A stretch of DNA of 29,374 nt, from the NCBI GenBank assembly GCA_964648005.1, contig CAZYKR010000014.1, positions 1 to 29,374 of the forward strand. The letters run 5' to 3'. The number at the start of each line of letters is the position of its first letter. Position 1 is the first letter of the stretch. Position numbers and translations under genes: made by a program. The notes below the pieces were generated by a model. That model worked only from the letters and a program-made list of their open reading frames with translations. It ran no database searches and was not told the origin of the DNA. Source of the DNA: JAGQTE01 sp964648005 (GTDB taxonomy: Bacteria; Actinomycetota; Acidimicrobiia; Acidimicrobiales; Acidimicrobilacustridaceae). This document shows, in pieces, positions 8,273-16,870 of the stretch.

Positions 8273-8856
8273 GCGACGTCACCTACGGCCCCTCGGCGTT
8301 GGCGACCCCGGCGAACTTCGTCACGGTGTTCCGCCTGCTCGTGTCGCCGTTCCTGTTCGCCATGATCGTCTCCGAGGGGACCGGCTGGGGCCTGTTCGCC
8401 CTGTGGGTCGTGCTCGCCGGCACCGACGGCATCGACGGCTGGATCGCCCGGCGCTACGGGACGACGCGCTCCGGCGCCTTCCTCGACCCGCTCGCCGACA
8501 AGGTCCTGATCCTCGGCGCCATGTGCTCGCTCGCCGTCATCGGGCGCTTCTCGTGGGTCCCGGTCGTGCTGATCGGCATCCGGGAGCTCGGCATCTCGCT
8601 GTACCGGGTGTACTGGGGGCGGCGTGGCCTGGCCGTGCCGGCCCGTGGGTCGGCCAAGGCCAAGACGTTGGTGCAGGCCTTCGCCGTGGGTGCGGCGCTC
8701 ATCCCGTGGGGCAACGACCTGCCGTGGGTGGCCGACGTGTCGCTGTGGATCTCGGTCGTGCTGGCGCTGGTCAGCGGTGCGCAGTACCTCATCGACGGCG
8801 CCCGGGCGGCGACCACGATGGACCGCACCCCCGATCCCGGTCACGCGCTCAGCTGA
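8269..8856 (+). CDS. pgsA: CDP-alcohol phosphatidyltransferase (PgsA-type)
   Basis: A 195-residue integral membrane enzyme of the CDP-alcohol phosphatidyltransferase family, most likely phosphatidylglycerophosphate synthase, which joins CDP-diacylglycerol to glycerol-3-phosphate. The family motif D-x2-DG-x2-AR-x7-G-x3-D-x3-D is present (Asp53, Asp56, Gly57, Ala60, Arg61, Gly69, Asp73, Asp77). Hydrophobic helices surround it (about 15-35, 38-54, 78-105, 127-145, 148-166). The start is GTG in GTGA, overlapping the rimO stop by 4 bases, and its stop shares one base with the cinA ATG, so the three genes are probably translationally coupled. Phosphatidylinositol-phosphate synthase is the main alternative; the pgsA-cinA pairing, common in actinobacteria, favours PgsA. 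Confidence 0.9.
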   Translation: MSDVTYGPSALATPANFVTVFRLLVSPFLFAMIVSEGTGWGLFALWVVLAGTDGIDGWIARRYGTTRSGAFLDPLADKVLILGAMCSLAVIGRFSWVPVVLIGIRELGISLYRVYWGRRGLAVPARGSAKAKTLVQAFAVGAALIPWGNDLPWVADVSLWISVVLALVSGAQYLIDGARAATTMDRTPDPGHALS

Positions 8857-10109
8857 TGCGCTGCGACGTCGTCGCCGTCGGCACCGAGCTGCTGCTCGGG
8901 CAGATCGTCGACACCAACTCGTCGTGGATCGGCGAGCAGCTGGCGCTGTCGGGTATCGACTCGCTGCGCCAGACCAAGGTCGGCGACAACCTCGACCGCA
9001 TCGTCGGCGAGCTGCGCGACGCGCTGGCGCGTGCCGACGCCGTCATCGTCTGCGGCGGCCTCGGTCCGACCCAGGACGACATCACCCGCGACGCCATCGC
9101 CGAGGTGATGGGGGTGGCGCTGGTGCGCGACCACGACCTCGAGGACCGGATCCGGTCCATGTTCGGGTCGCGCGGACGATTCATGCCCGACAACAACCTC
9201 CGCCAGGCCGACGTGCCCGAGGGGGCGTCGATCCTCGACGACATGCCCGGCACGGCGCCCGGTCTGCGCTGCCCCGTGGCGACGCCCGACGGCGAGAAGG
9301 TCATCTACGCCGTCCCCGGCGTGCCGTGGGAGATGCAGCAGATGCTCACCGGCTCGATCCTGCCCGACCTGCGGCGTCGCTCCGGCGACACGTCGGTCAT
9401 CCGCAGCCGGGTCGTGCGCACCTGGGGGCAGTCGGAGTCGGGCCTGGCCGAGATGCTGGCCGCCTACCACGACGAGCTCGAGGAGACCGGCCGGTGCACG
9501 CTCGCCTTCCTGGCGTCGGGCATCGAAGGACTCAAGGTGCGCCTCACCGCCAAGGCGGCGACGGCTGAGGAGGCCGATGCCCTGCTGGCCGACGAGGTGC
9601 GCATCGTGTGCGATGTGCTCGGCGACTACGTCTTCTCCGTCGACGACGAGTCGATGGAGGAGGTCGTCGTCCGGCTGCTGCGCACCCAGGGGCTGACCAT
9701 CGGGGCCGCCGAGTCGGTGACCGGCGGGCTGATCACCGCACGGCTCACCGACGTCCCCGGCGCCTCGGCGGTGGTGCGCGGCGGTGTCGTGTCCTACGCC
9801 TCGGCCGTGAAGTTCTCCGTGCTCGGCGTGCCCGAAGGCCCGGTCGTCACGGAGGAGGCGGCCCTGGCGATGGCGAGCGGCGCCTGCGAGGTGCTCGGGT
9901 GCGACGTGGCGGTGTCGACCACCGGGGTCGCCGGTCCCGATCCGATGGAGGGGCTGCCTCCGGGCACCGTGTGGCTCGGCACCTGCGTCGACGGCGAGGC
10001 GGCGGCGGTGACGGTGCGCCTGCCCGGTGATCGCGACCGCGTCCGGCAGTTCGCCACGATCTCGGTGCTCAACCTGCTCCGCCAGCAGCTCGAGCGCCGG
10101 GCGCGCTGA
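8856..10109 (+). CDS. cinA: CinA family protein: MoCF domain plus nicotinamide-nucleotide amidase domain
   Basis: A 417-residue two-domain CinA. The N-terminal COG1058/MoCF domain (about 1-170) starts CDVVAVGTELLLGQ and carries GGLGPTQDD; in related proteins it has ADP-ribose pyrophosphatase activity. The C-terminal domain (about 265-410) is PncC-like nicotinamide mononucleotide deamidase, with AAESVTGG (Ser287) and STTGVAGPDP. Together they recycle pyridine nucleotides in the cytoplasm. The ATG at 8856 overlaps the pgsA stop as ATGA. A long reading frame lies upstream in the same phase inside pgsA, but family similarity begins at MRCDVVAVG. In Gram-positives cinA is often next to recA; here it is 4 kb upstream. 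Confidence 0.94.
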   Translation: MRCDVVAVGTELLLGQIVDTNSSWIGEQLALSGIDSLRQTKVGDNLDRIVGELRDALARADAVIVCGGLGPTQDDITRDAIAEVMGVALVRDHDLEDRIRSMFGSRGRFMPDNNLRQADVPEGASILDDMPGTAPGLRCPVATPDGEKVIYAVPGVPWEMQQMLTGSILPDLRRRSGDTSVIRSRVVRTWGQSESGLAEMLAAYHDELEETGRCTLAFLASGIEGLKVRLTAKAATAEEADALLADEVRIVCDVLGDYVFSVDDESMEEVVVRLLRTQGLTIGAAESVTGGLITARLTDVPGASAVVRGGVVSYASAVKFSVLGVPEGPVVTEEAALAMASGACEVLGCDVAVSTTGVAGPDPMEGLPPGTVWLGTCVDGEAAAVTVRLPGDRDRVRQFATISVLNLLRQQLERRAR

Positions 10110-10143
10110 GGCGCGCCGGCGCCGCTCGGCCGCGCCGTCCACC

Positions 10144-10641
10144 ATGGCGCGCCTGTTCGTCGCCGTCTGGCCGCCCGACGACGTCGCGGCGCACCTGGCG
10201 TCGCTGCCCCGACCCGACGAGGCCGGTGTGCGCTGGACGACGCCGGCACAGTGGCACGTGACGCTGCACTTCTGCGGCGACGCGGACATCGATGCCGCCA
10301 CGGCGGCGCTGGCACGGGTGGCGGCCCCACCTGCTGTCGCCACGATGGGACCGTCGGTCCAGCGGCTGGGCGCCGGCGTCGTGCAGGTGCCGGTGACCGG
10401 ACTCGATGCCATCGCCGCTGCGGTTCGTGGCGCCTTCGCCGGCGTCGGCGAGCCGCAGCCGGACCGTCCCTTCGTCGGGCACCTCACGCTCGCCCGGCTG
10501 CGTCGCACGCGACGATGCTCGCTGCTGGGTGCCCCGGTGGCGGCGGCCTTCGCCGTCGACGAGGTGGCGCTGGTGCGCTCGACGACCGACCCCGGCGGCG
10601 CCCGCTACGACACGGTCGCTGTCCAGCGCCTGCGAGGCTGA
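10144..10641 (+). CDS. thpR: RNA 2',3'-cyclic phosphodiesterase (2'-5' RNA ligase family)
   Basis: A 165-residue protein of the 2H phosphoesterase superfamily. Two His-x-Thr motifs form the active site: H38-V-T40 in QWHVTLHFCG and H113-L-T115 in GHLTLARL. It begins MARLFVAVWPPDD, like the family's usual RLFVAL start. Such enzymes hydrolyse 2',3'-cyclic phosphate ends of RNA and can ligate tRNA halves in vitro; the biological role is unclear. ATG 10144 is chosen from the family start; the frame is open further upstream. It lies 34 bases after cinA and 5 bases before the transporter, so it is probably part of the same operon. Confidence 0.9.
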   Translation: MARLFVAVWPPDDVAAHLASLPRPDEAGVRWTTPAQWHVTLHFCGDADIDAATAALARVAAPPAVATMGPSVQRLGAGVVQVPVTGLDAIAAAVRGAFAGVGEPQPDRPFVGHLTLARLRRTRRCSLLGAPVAAAFAVDEVALVRSTTDPGGARYDTVAVQRLRG

Positions 10642-10646
10642 CGGAC

Positions 10647-11843
10647 GTGAGCACCTCCACCGACGCGCCGGCGTCGACCACTGCGCCGATCGGGCGAACG
10701 CTCGCCGCCGTGTCGTTCGCCACGACGACGGCCGTGCTCACGGCGTTCCTGCTCGGGAGCCAGGGCGTGCAGCTGCGGCGCGAGCTCGACTTCGACATCG
10801 CCGCCCTCGGCGTGATCGTGGCGCTGCCGTGGTTGGCAGCATCGCTCACCTCGGCGTTGATGGGGCATTGGTGCCAACGCATCGGTGGCGGCGTCGGCCT
10901 GCGCATCGCCGGTCTGACGAGCGCCGCTGTGCAGTTGTCGATCGCGGCGTTCGCCCACTCGTGGTGGTTCCTGGCGGCGGCCGCCGCGGTGGCGGGTCTG
11001 GCCAACTCGCTGGCGCAACCAGGCGCCAACCTGCTGTTGGCTCGAGTGGTGCACGACAGCCGCCACGGGTTGGCCTTCGCCGTCAAGCAGTCGGCGCTGC
11101 CGTTCGCCCTGCTGCTCGGCGGGGTCGCGGTGCCGGCGTTGACCCTGACCGTCGGATGGCGCTGGACGTTCGTCGGCGGCGGCATCCTGGCGTTGCTCGG
11201 CGCTCTCGTCGTCCCGGTGGGGGCCGAGCGGGCGCACCTGGCCGAGGCGGCACCGTCGCCTCGGGTGCCGCTGCGTGGTCGCCTCGGGCCGCTCGTGGTG
11301 CTGGCGATGGGTGTGGGACTGGGCGCCGCGGCCGCGGGAGGCCTCGCCGGCTTCCTCACCAGCGCCACGGTCGCCGCCGGGGTGGCCGAAGGGCCGGCGG
11401 GGTGGTTGCTCGCCGCCGGGAGCGCCATCGGCATCACCAGTCGCTTGGTGGTGGGTTCGTGGGCCGACCGGTCGACGCGCGATCCGTTCATCGCGGTCGC
11501 CTCGATGATGGTCGTCGGTTCGATGTTCTACGTGGTGATGGCCCTCCAGACCGTGCCGGCGTACCTGGTGGCGATCCCGTTCGCCTTCGGCGCCGGGTGG
11601 GCCTGGCCGGGGCTGTTCAACCTCGGCGTCGTGCGCGCCCACGCCGACGCGCCTGGCGCGTCGACCGGTGTCACCCAGACCGGCACGTACCTCGGAGCCG
11701 GGTTCGGGCCGCTGCTGTTCGGCACGATCGCCGACGACGGCGCCTTCGGCCTCGGCTGGTTGTTGGCGGCGTGCTGGCTGGTCGCCGGCGCCGTGGCGAT
11801 GGTGGCCGGCCGGCGGCTCCTCGACCGTCGCCGGCCGACCTGA
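10647..11843 (+). CDS. Major facilitator superfamily transporter
   Basis: A 398-residue MFS permease with about 12 hydrophobic helices in two halves split by a short polar loop near residues 195-212 (GAERAHLAEAAPSPRVPLRGRLG). A loop after helix 2 (GHWCQRIGGGVGLR) and the loop SWADRSTRDP in the second half stand where MFS proteins carry the G-x3-D-R-x-G-R-K-like motif, but both are degenerate. The substrate cannot be told; the pattern fits drug or small-metabolite efflux/uptake permeases. GTG 10647 starts 5 bases after the thpR stop, with a weak GGA site. A short hairpin follows the stop. Confidence 0.85.
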   Translation: MSTSTDAPASTTAPIGRTLAAVSFATTTAVLTAFLLGSQGVQLRRELDFDIAALGVIVALPWLAASLTSALMGHWCQRIGGGVGLRIAGLTSAAVQLSIAAFAHSWWFLAAAAAVAGLANSLAQPGANLLLARVVHDSRHGLAFAVKQSALPFALLLGGVAVPALTLTVGWRWTFVGGGILALLGALVVPVGAERAHLAEAAPSPRVPLRGRLGPLVVLAMGVGLGAAAAGGLAGFLTSATVAAGVAEGPAGWLLAAGSAIGITSRLVVGSWADRSTRDPFIAVASMMVVGSMFYVVMALQTVPAYLVAIPFAFGAGWAWPGLFNLGVVRAHADAPGASTGVTQTGTYLGAGFGPLLFGTIADDGAFGLGWLLAACWLVAGAVAMVAGRRLLDRRRPT

Positions 11844-11861
11844 CCCACAAGAACCGTGGGT
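11843..11861 (+). terminator. Weak hairpin after the MFS gene
   Basis: ACCCAC (11843-11848) pairs with GTGGGT (11856-11861) around a 7-base loop, starting at the last base of the transporter stop codon. The stem is only 6 bp and sits just upstream of the next promoter, so it could instead be an operator. Confidence 0.35.
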
Positions 11862-11874
11862 GGGCGCCATGCTC

Positions 11875-11880
11875 TACATT
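11875..11880 (+). promoter_or_regulatory. -10 box (TACATT) for the septum-formation gene
   Basis: TACATT fits TANNNT and ends 7 bases before GTG 11888. It supports this leaderless start for the N-terminal part of the frameshifted gene. Confidence 0.55.
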
Positions 11881-11887
11881 CTGCGCC

Positions 11888-12984
11888 GTGGTGGACCAGG
11901 CGGGTGGGCCCAGCGATCCGTTCGACAAGGTTCGTCTCGACGACGCGTTCGTCGAGGCGGCGTCGGTGATCGAACCGGGCCATCGCGAGCGCGAGCAGCG
12001 GGCCCGCTCCCGAACGCGAGGCGAGCGGCGGGCGCGCCGGCGCGCGTCACGGAGTCGCCGGCTGCGGGCGGTCGGACGCGTGCTGGTTCCTGTGCTGATG
12101 TCTCGGGCGCGCCCGTCATCGTCGGGGTCGTCGCCGCCGGCGGTGTGCTGTGGGTTCGGGCCGTCGGGGAGGTGGACAGCGTCGTGCCTGCGCAGCAGGG
12201 GCAAGCTGCCGACGCCACCACGCCAGGATCGGTGCAGCTCGCCGGGACCGTCTACAGCACAGGCGATTGCATCACCTGGGACCAGGACGACGTCTCCGGC
12301 GTGGAGACGAGGCGCACCGATGTCGTGGACTGCGCCGAGCCGCACCTGTTCGAGGTCGCCGGCAGCGTCGATGTGCGTGACCGGTTCACCGCGAACTACC
12401 CGAGCGACTTCGAGTGGGGGGTCCTCAACGAAGAGGTCTGCGGACCGATGGCCGAGACCCTTCTCGGCGGCCCGTTCGACCCGAAGGGCCGGTACTCCCC
12501 GACGCTCATCAAGCCGGTGCCTTCGAGCTGGTCGATGGGAGAGCGCAACGTGTGGTGCGGTGTCGGCGCGCGCCATGAGGTCCGGCCGGAGCGCGACGGC
12601 CTGTCCGCTGCGTCCACGGGCAAGGCGACCGCGGCTGGCCAGGCACGTGTCCACGCTGCGGGAACCTGCCTCGACGGTGATGGCTACACCGTGCCGTGCG
12701 CCGAGCCGCATCGGCACGAGATCACCGGCACGGTGGATCTCGGCCCGCTGACCGCCACCGTACCGGCGACGGACGATGAGGCCGCCTGGCTCGCGCTGGT
12801 CGGCGAGCGTTGCCGGACCGTCGGCGCGGCCTACCTCGGCCGAGAGGTGATCGACGACGAGGGCTTCAGCTACGTCCCTATCGAGCCCGGTAGCTGGAAC
12901 ACCGGTCGACGCGTGCTCGAATGCATCGTGGGTCGTTGGCGCGACGGGAACATGATCCCGTCCACGGGCTCGATGCGCGACTGA
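11888..12984 (+). CDS. Septum-formation-family membrane protein, frameshifted
   Basis: One gene appears split between two frames. From GTG 11888 to about 12100 one frame reads a cytoplasmic N-terminus (VVDQAGGPSDPFDKVRLDDAF, then an Arg-rich stretch and VLVPVLM). From about 12103 to 12984 another frame continues with a membrane helix (APVIVGVVAAGGVLWV) and an exported region. That region holds two repeats of the septum-formation domain, each with VxCAEPHxxE (VDCAEPHLFEV; VPCAEPHRHEI), a SWxxGxR motif and a final Cys, so paired disulfides are likely. One missing base near 12100 explains the break (inserting a base after ATG 12098-12100 restores it). Either the assembly has a 1-bp error or the gene is broken. 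Both segments have coding-like third-position GC. Exact role unknown. Confidence 0.75.
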
Positions 12985-13007
12985 TCCGTGCCCGGAGCGT
13001 TGGTGCG

Positions 13008-13442
13008 TCAGGCGTCTGACGCGTCAGACGCCTCGGCGGCGTCGCGGTCGAGGCGCAGCGAGGCCGAGTTCATGCAGTAGCGCAGGCCGTTCGGCGCCGG
13101 ACCGTCGTCGAAGACGTGGCCGAGGTGCGCACCGCAGCTGGCGCACACCACCTCGGTGCGGACCATGCCGTGGCTGACGTCGCGGTGCTCGGCGACGGCC
13201 TCGGGTGCCAGTGCCTGGGTGAAGCTCGGCCAACCGCTGCCGGACTCGTACTTGGTCTCGGAGCTGTACAGCGGGGCATCGCACACGATGCACCGGTAGA
13301 CGCCGTCGTCGTGGCAGTCCCAGTACTCGCCGGTGAAGGCGCGCTCGGTGCCCGCCTGCTGGGTGACCTCCCACTGCTGGGGCGTGAGGCGTGCCCGCAA
13401 CTCGTCGTCGGAGGGACGCGTGTGGTTCGTGTCGTCGGCCAT
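13008..13442 (-). CDS. msrB: Peptide-methionine (R)-S-oxide reductase
   Basis: MsrB (144 residues) reduces methionine-R-sulfoxide in oxidised proteins. The structural zinc site has two CxxC pairs (Cys51/54 and Cys100/103). The catalytic Cys123 lies in RYCMNSASL, and GSGWPSF and HLGHVFDDGPAP are family hallmarks. The ATG at 13442 has a strong GGGAGG site 6 bases upstream; the frame is open further upstream but that stretch codes for the neighbouring gene. The C-terminus ends EASDASDA, encoded by a perfect palindrome over the stop codon. It lies 22 bases downstream of a small membrane protein gene on the same strand, likely one transcript. Confidence 0.95.
   Translation of the reverse strand: MADDTNHTRPSDDELRARLTPQQWEVTQQAGTERAFTGEYWDCHDDGVYRCIVCDAPLYSSETKYESGSGWPSFTQALAPEAVAEHRDVSHGMVRTEVVCASCGAHLGHVFDDGPAPNGLRYCMNSASLRLDRDAAEASDASDA
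13010..13033. terminator. 24-bp perfect palindrome overlapping the msrB stop codon
   Basis: The sequence reads AGGCGTCTGA, CGCG, TCAGACGCCT, giving a 10-bp stem with a 4-base loop. It spans the first base of the msrB stop codon and its last eight sense codons, 25 bases beyond the stop of the convergent septum-formation gene. It is well placed as a terminator for both strands. Confidence 0.7.
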
Positions 13443-13464
13443 GGGGAACCTCCCGGAGAGTCGG

Positions 13465-13842
13465 TCAGTGCGTAGGAGGAACGCCGTAGGCGCCCGGCGC
13501 GTTCCCGGGGGCGGGACCCGTGGGGTACGGCGCCTGCGGCGGATAGGCGTAGGTCGGCGCTGCGGCGAACGACGCGTGGCGGACCTGGAGCAGCGACGCC
13601 GATGCCAGACCGACGATGAAGGCCAGCAGGTAGTACCCGGTGCCGGTCGTGGTGGCCGCCAGGAGGACCGCACGCACCTTCTCGAGCAGGTCGGGAGGGT
13701 CGAACTGGTCGTCGAAGGTGCTCGAGATCCAGAACGAGCTGTCCCCGATCCACACGGACCAGACGATGAGCGCCAGCGACACGACCCACATGGCCAGTGC
13801 CACCCACGCCACGACCTTGAGCATGATCACGCTCAGCTGCAT
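13465..13842 (-). CDS. Small two-helix membrane protein of unknown function
   Basis: A 125-residue protein with a hydrophobic helix at about residues 5-27 (VIMLKVVAWVALAMWVVSLAL), a polar loop with FDDQFDPPDLLEK, a second helix at about 65-82, and a Pro/Ala/Tyr/Gly-rich cytoplasmic tail (YAYPPQAPYPTGPAPGN). The tail resembles the low-complexity tails of many actinobacterial membrane proteins. The frame is open to 14007, but ATG 13842 has a GGGAGG site 6 bases upstream and the first helix starts there, so it is preferred. It is the first gene of a probable two-gene transcript with msrB. A TAGAGT -10-like box lies on the minus strand at 13937-13942. I do not recognise the family. Confidence 0.78.
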   Translation of the reverse strand: MQLSVIMLKVVAWVALAMWVVSLALIVWSVWIGDSSFWISSTFDDQFDPPDLLEKVRAVLLAATTTGTGYYLLAFIVGLASASLLQVRHASFAAAPTYAYPPQAPYPTGPAPGNAPGAYGVPPTH

Positions 13843-13985
13843 CGTCACCCTCCCACCGGGTCGGCCGCCGTGCGTCGACCGGCAGCGGTGCTGCTCGTCC
13901 CAGGTCCGTCGGGCCCAGGTCGAGCGCGCGCCGACGACTCTAGGCGCGTGCGTGGGAGGGGTGGCTCGGAGGGACCGACAAAGCC

Positions 13986-14014
13986 TTGACCGAACAGCTG
14001 TTCGCAATTACAGT
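13986..14014 (+). promoter_or_regulatory. recA promoter P-distal with embedded LexA (SOS) box
   Basis: A -35 TTGACC (13986-13991) and a -10 TACAGT (14009-14014) are spaced by exactly 17 bp. The spacer begins with a perfect actinobacterial SOS box, CGAACAGCTGTTCG (13991-14004; GAAC-N4-GTTC), so bound LexA would block RNA polymerase. The transcription start should fall near 14021, giving a leader of about 140 nt. Confidence 0.88.
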
Positions 14015-14075
14015 GCTGTCGTTTCCAGCCCCGGCATGAGGCCCGATCGTGCCCCCGATCGCCGTCCCGATCGGC

Positions 14076-14097
14076 TGTCACACCCCCTCCGTAGGGT
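14076..14097 (+). promoter_or_regulatory. Second recA promoter, LexA-independent type (PafBC/RecA-NDp-like)
   Basis: TGTCACAC (14076-14083), exactly 8 bases, then TAGGGT (14092-14097). This matches the layout TGTCRGTG-N8-TANNNT of the LexA-independent damage promoter known from mycobacterial recA, differing in the last three bases of the first block. Its start would lie near 14104, about 60 nt before the GTG. The arrangement of a LexA promoter upstream and this one nearer the gene follows M. tuberculosis recA. Confidence 0.55.
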
Positions 14098-14163
14098 GCC
14101 AACAACTCGCTGCCACCCCGGCAGCCTCACCCTCCGGAACGACGAAGCAACAAGGAGCAGACG

Positions 14164-15207
<1,044 letters not shown>

Positions 15208-15253
15208 CGCGCCGGCGCCATGCCGGTGACCTCTCGCCCTGCCAGGGACGGCA

Positions 15254-15299
15254 TCGGCCTCCCCGGATCGGCTCCCCAGCCCCGATCCGGAGAGGCCGA
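15254..15299 (+). terminator. Strong terminator after recA
   Basis: A long hairpin: 9 bp (15263-15271 with 15282-15290), one mismatch, then 8 more pairs (15254-15261 with 15292-15299), loop of 10 bases. It separates recA from the miaB promoter. Confidence 0.85.
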
Positions 15300-15366
15300 A
15301 CGCCGTTTCGGCAACCGACATCGCCGTGGCCGCGGGATCGGCTTCCCCGGCGCATGAGGCACCTTC

Positions 15367-15372
15367 TACCCT
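15367..15372 (+). promoter_or_regulatory. -10 box (TACCCT) for miaB
   Basis: TACCCT ends 7 bases before GTG 15380 with no ribosome site between, which supports this leaderless start rather than the in-frame ATG at 15326. Confidence 0.55.
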
Positions 15373-15379
15373 TCTGCGG

Positions 15380-16870
15380 GTGAGCGAGGGCCCGACGCCG
15401 AAGACGTACGCCGTACGCACCTTCGGCTGCCAGATGAACGAGCACGACTCCGAGCGGATCGCCGGTCTGCTCGAAGCCGACGGCCTCGAACGCGTCGACG
15501 CGACCGAGGACGCCGACGTCATCGTCCTCAACACCTGCTGCATCCGTGAGAACGCCGACAACAAGCTCTACGGCACGCTCGGTCACCTCAAGTCGCTCAA
15601 GGCACAACGCCCCGAGGTCGAGATCGTGGTCGGCGGGTGCCTGGCGCAGAAGGACCGCGAGCTCATCCGTGAGCGTGCGCCCCATGTCGACGTCGTCTTG
15701 GGCACTCACAACGTGCACCGGGCGGTCGAGCTGCTGCACGAGGCGCGCGATCACGGGCCGATCGTCGAGATCCTCGAAGCGACCGTTGCTGATGACGAGG
15801 CGACCTTCCCGTCGGCGTTGCCGACGCGACGCGAGCTCGACTGGGCGGCGTGGGTGACGATCCAGATCGGCTGCGACAACACGTGCGCCTTCTGCATCGT
15901 CCCGGCGGTTCGTGGCCCGGAGATCAGCCGACCGTTCGGGGAGCTGATCGACGAGGTCGAACGTCTCGCCGCCGACGGCGTCACCGACGTGACCCTGCTC
16001 GGTCAGAACGTCAACTCCTACGGTCGAGACCTCGCCGCCGCGCTGCGCTCGGGCGAGTTGCCCGCAGACCGGGCGGCGGCGGTGGCGGGTGCCCGATGGG
16101 CCGACGACCTGGCCGCTGGCAGGGCGCGCCGTCGCCCCCTCTTCGCCGATCTGCTGCGCGCCGTCGCCGCTGTGGACGGGATCCATCGCGTGCGCTACAC
16201 GAGCCCACACCCCAAGGACCTGCTGCCCGAGACGATCGACGCGATGGCGCGCACGCCGGGCGTGTGCCCGCACCTGCACCTCCCGCTGCAGTCGGGCAGC
16301 GACGCCGTGCTCGCTGCCATGCATCGGGGCTACACGGCCGAGCGCTACCTGGAGCGGCTCGTGGCGGCCCGGGCAGCCATCGACGACCTCGCCGTCACCA
16401 CCGACATCATCGTCGGCTTCCCCGGCGAGACCGACGAGGACTTCGACCGCACGCTCGACGTCGTCGCCGCCGCCGAGTACGACTCCGCCTACACCTTCAT
16501 CTACTCGCCTCGACCGGGCACGGAGGCGGCAGCGTTGACCGACCGGTTCGTCGATCCGGTGGTGGTCGGTGAGCGCTACGAACGGCTGCGTGTCGCCGTC
16601 GAGCGATCAGCCCTGGCCAAGCACCGGGCGCGCATCGGTCGCATCGAGGAGGTCGTCGTCGAGGGGCCCTCCAAACGCGACGCCGACGTCACGACCGGCC
16701 GCACGGCGCAGAACAAGCTCGTGCACTTCCGGGCGGCGTCGACGCTGCGCGCCGGTACCTACGCCACCGTCGAGGTCACCGATGCCCGGGCCCACCACCT
16801 GCAGGGCGAGCTGCGTGAGGTGACCCGGCCGGCGCGGCATCGCACGCGCATCGCCGTGGTCGCGGGGTGA
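15380..16870 (+). CDS. miaB: tRNA-2-methylthio-N6-dimethylallyladenosine synthase MiaB
   Basis: MiaB (496 residues) methylthiolates N6-isopentenyladenosine at position 37 of tRNAs. The UPF0004 domain has Cys17 (RTFGCQMNEHDSE), Cys53 (NTCCIREN) and Cys87 (GGCLAQ). The radical SAM site is Cys165-x3-Cys169-x2-Cys172 in GCDNTCAFCIVP. LPLQSGSD, IVGFPGETDED and a C-terminal TRAM domain follow. An extra Ala/Arg-rich loop of about 30 residues (about 218-252) sits between the NSYGRDL motif and FADLLRAV. GTG 15380 is chosen over ATG 15326 because of the -10 box. Its stop overlaps the miaA start (GTGA); miaA makes the substrate for MiaB. Confidence 0.95.
   Translation: MSEGPTPKTYAVRTFGCQMNEHDSERIAGLLEADGLERVDATEDADVIVLNTCCIRENADNKLYGTLGHLKSLKAQRPEVEIVVGGCLAQKDRELIRERAPHVDVVLGTHNVHRAVELLHEARDHGPIVEILEATVADDEATFPSALPTRRELDWAAWVTIQIGCDNTCAFCIVPAVRGPEISRPFGELIDEVERLAADGVTDVTLLGQNVNSYGRDLAAALRSGELPADRAAAVAGARWADDLAAGRARRRPLFADLLRAVAAVDGIHRVRYTSPHPKDLLPETIDAMARTPGVCPHLHLPLQSGSDAVLAAMHRGYTAERYLERLVAARAAIDDLAVTTDIIVGFPGETDEDFDRTLDVVAAAEYDSAYTFIYSPRPGTEAAALTDRFVDPVVVGERYERLRVAVERSALAKHRARIGRIEEVVVEGPSKRDADVTTGRTAQNKLVHFRAASTLRAGTYATVEVTDARAHHLQGELREVTRPARHRTRIAVVAG

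Larger units (their letters stand above)
13843..14163. other. 321-bp divergent intergenic region upstream of recA
   Basis: No coding frame is convincing here. It holds a minus-strand TAGAGT -10-like box (13937-13942) for the small membrane protein, the LexA-box promoter of recA (13986-14014), a second recA promoter-like element (14076-14097), and an untranslated leader ending in the AAGGAG ribosome site 6 bases before the recA GTG. Nothing else is recognisable. Confidence 0.7.

Noticed and set aside
10406..12751. A 781-codon frame through the MFS gene
   Set aside because: Only 11888 to about 12100 is protein-like in this frame; the rest is a shadow of the transporter and of the exported part of the septum-formation protein.
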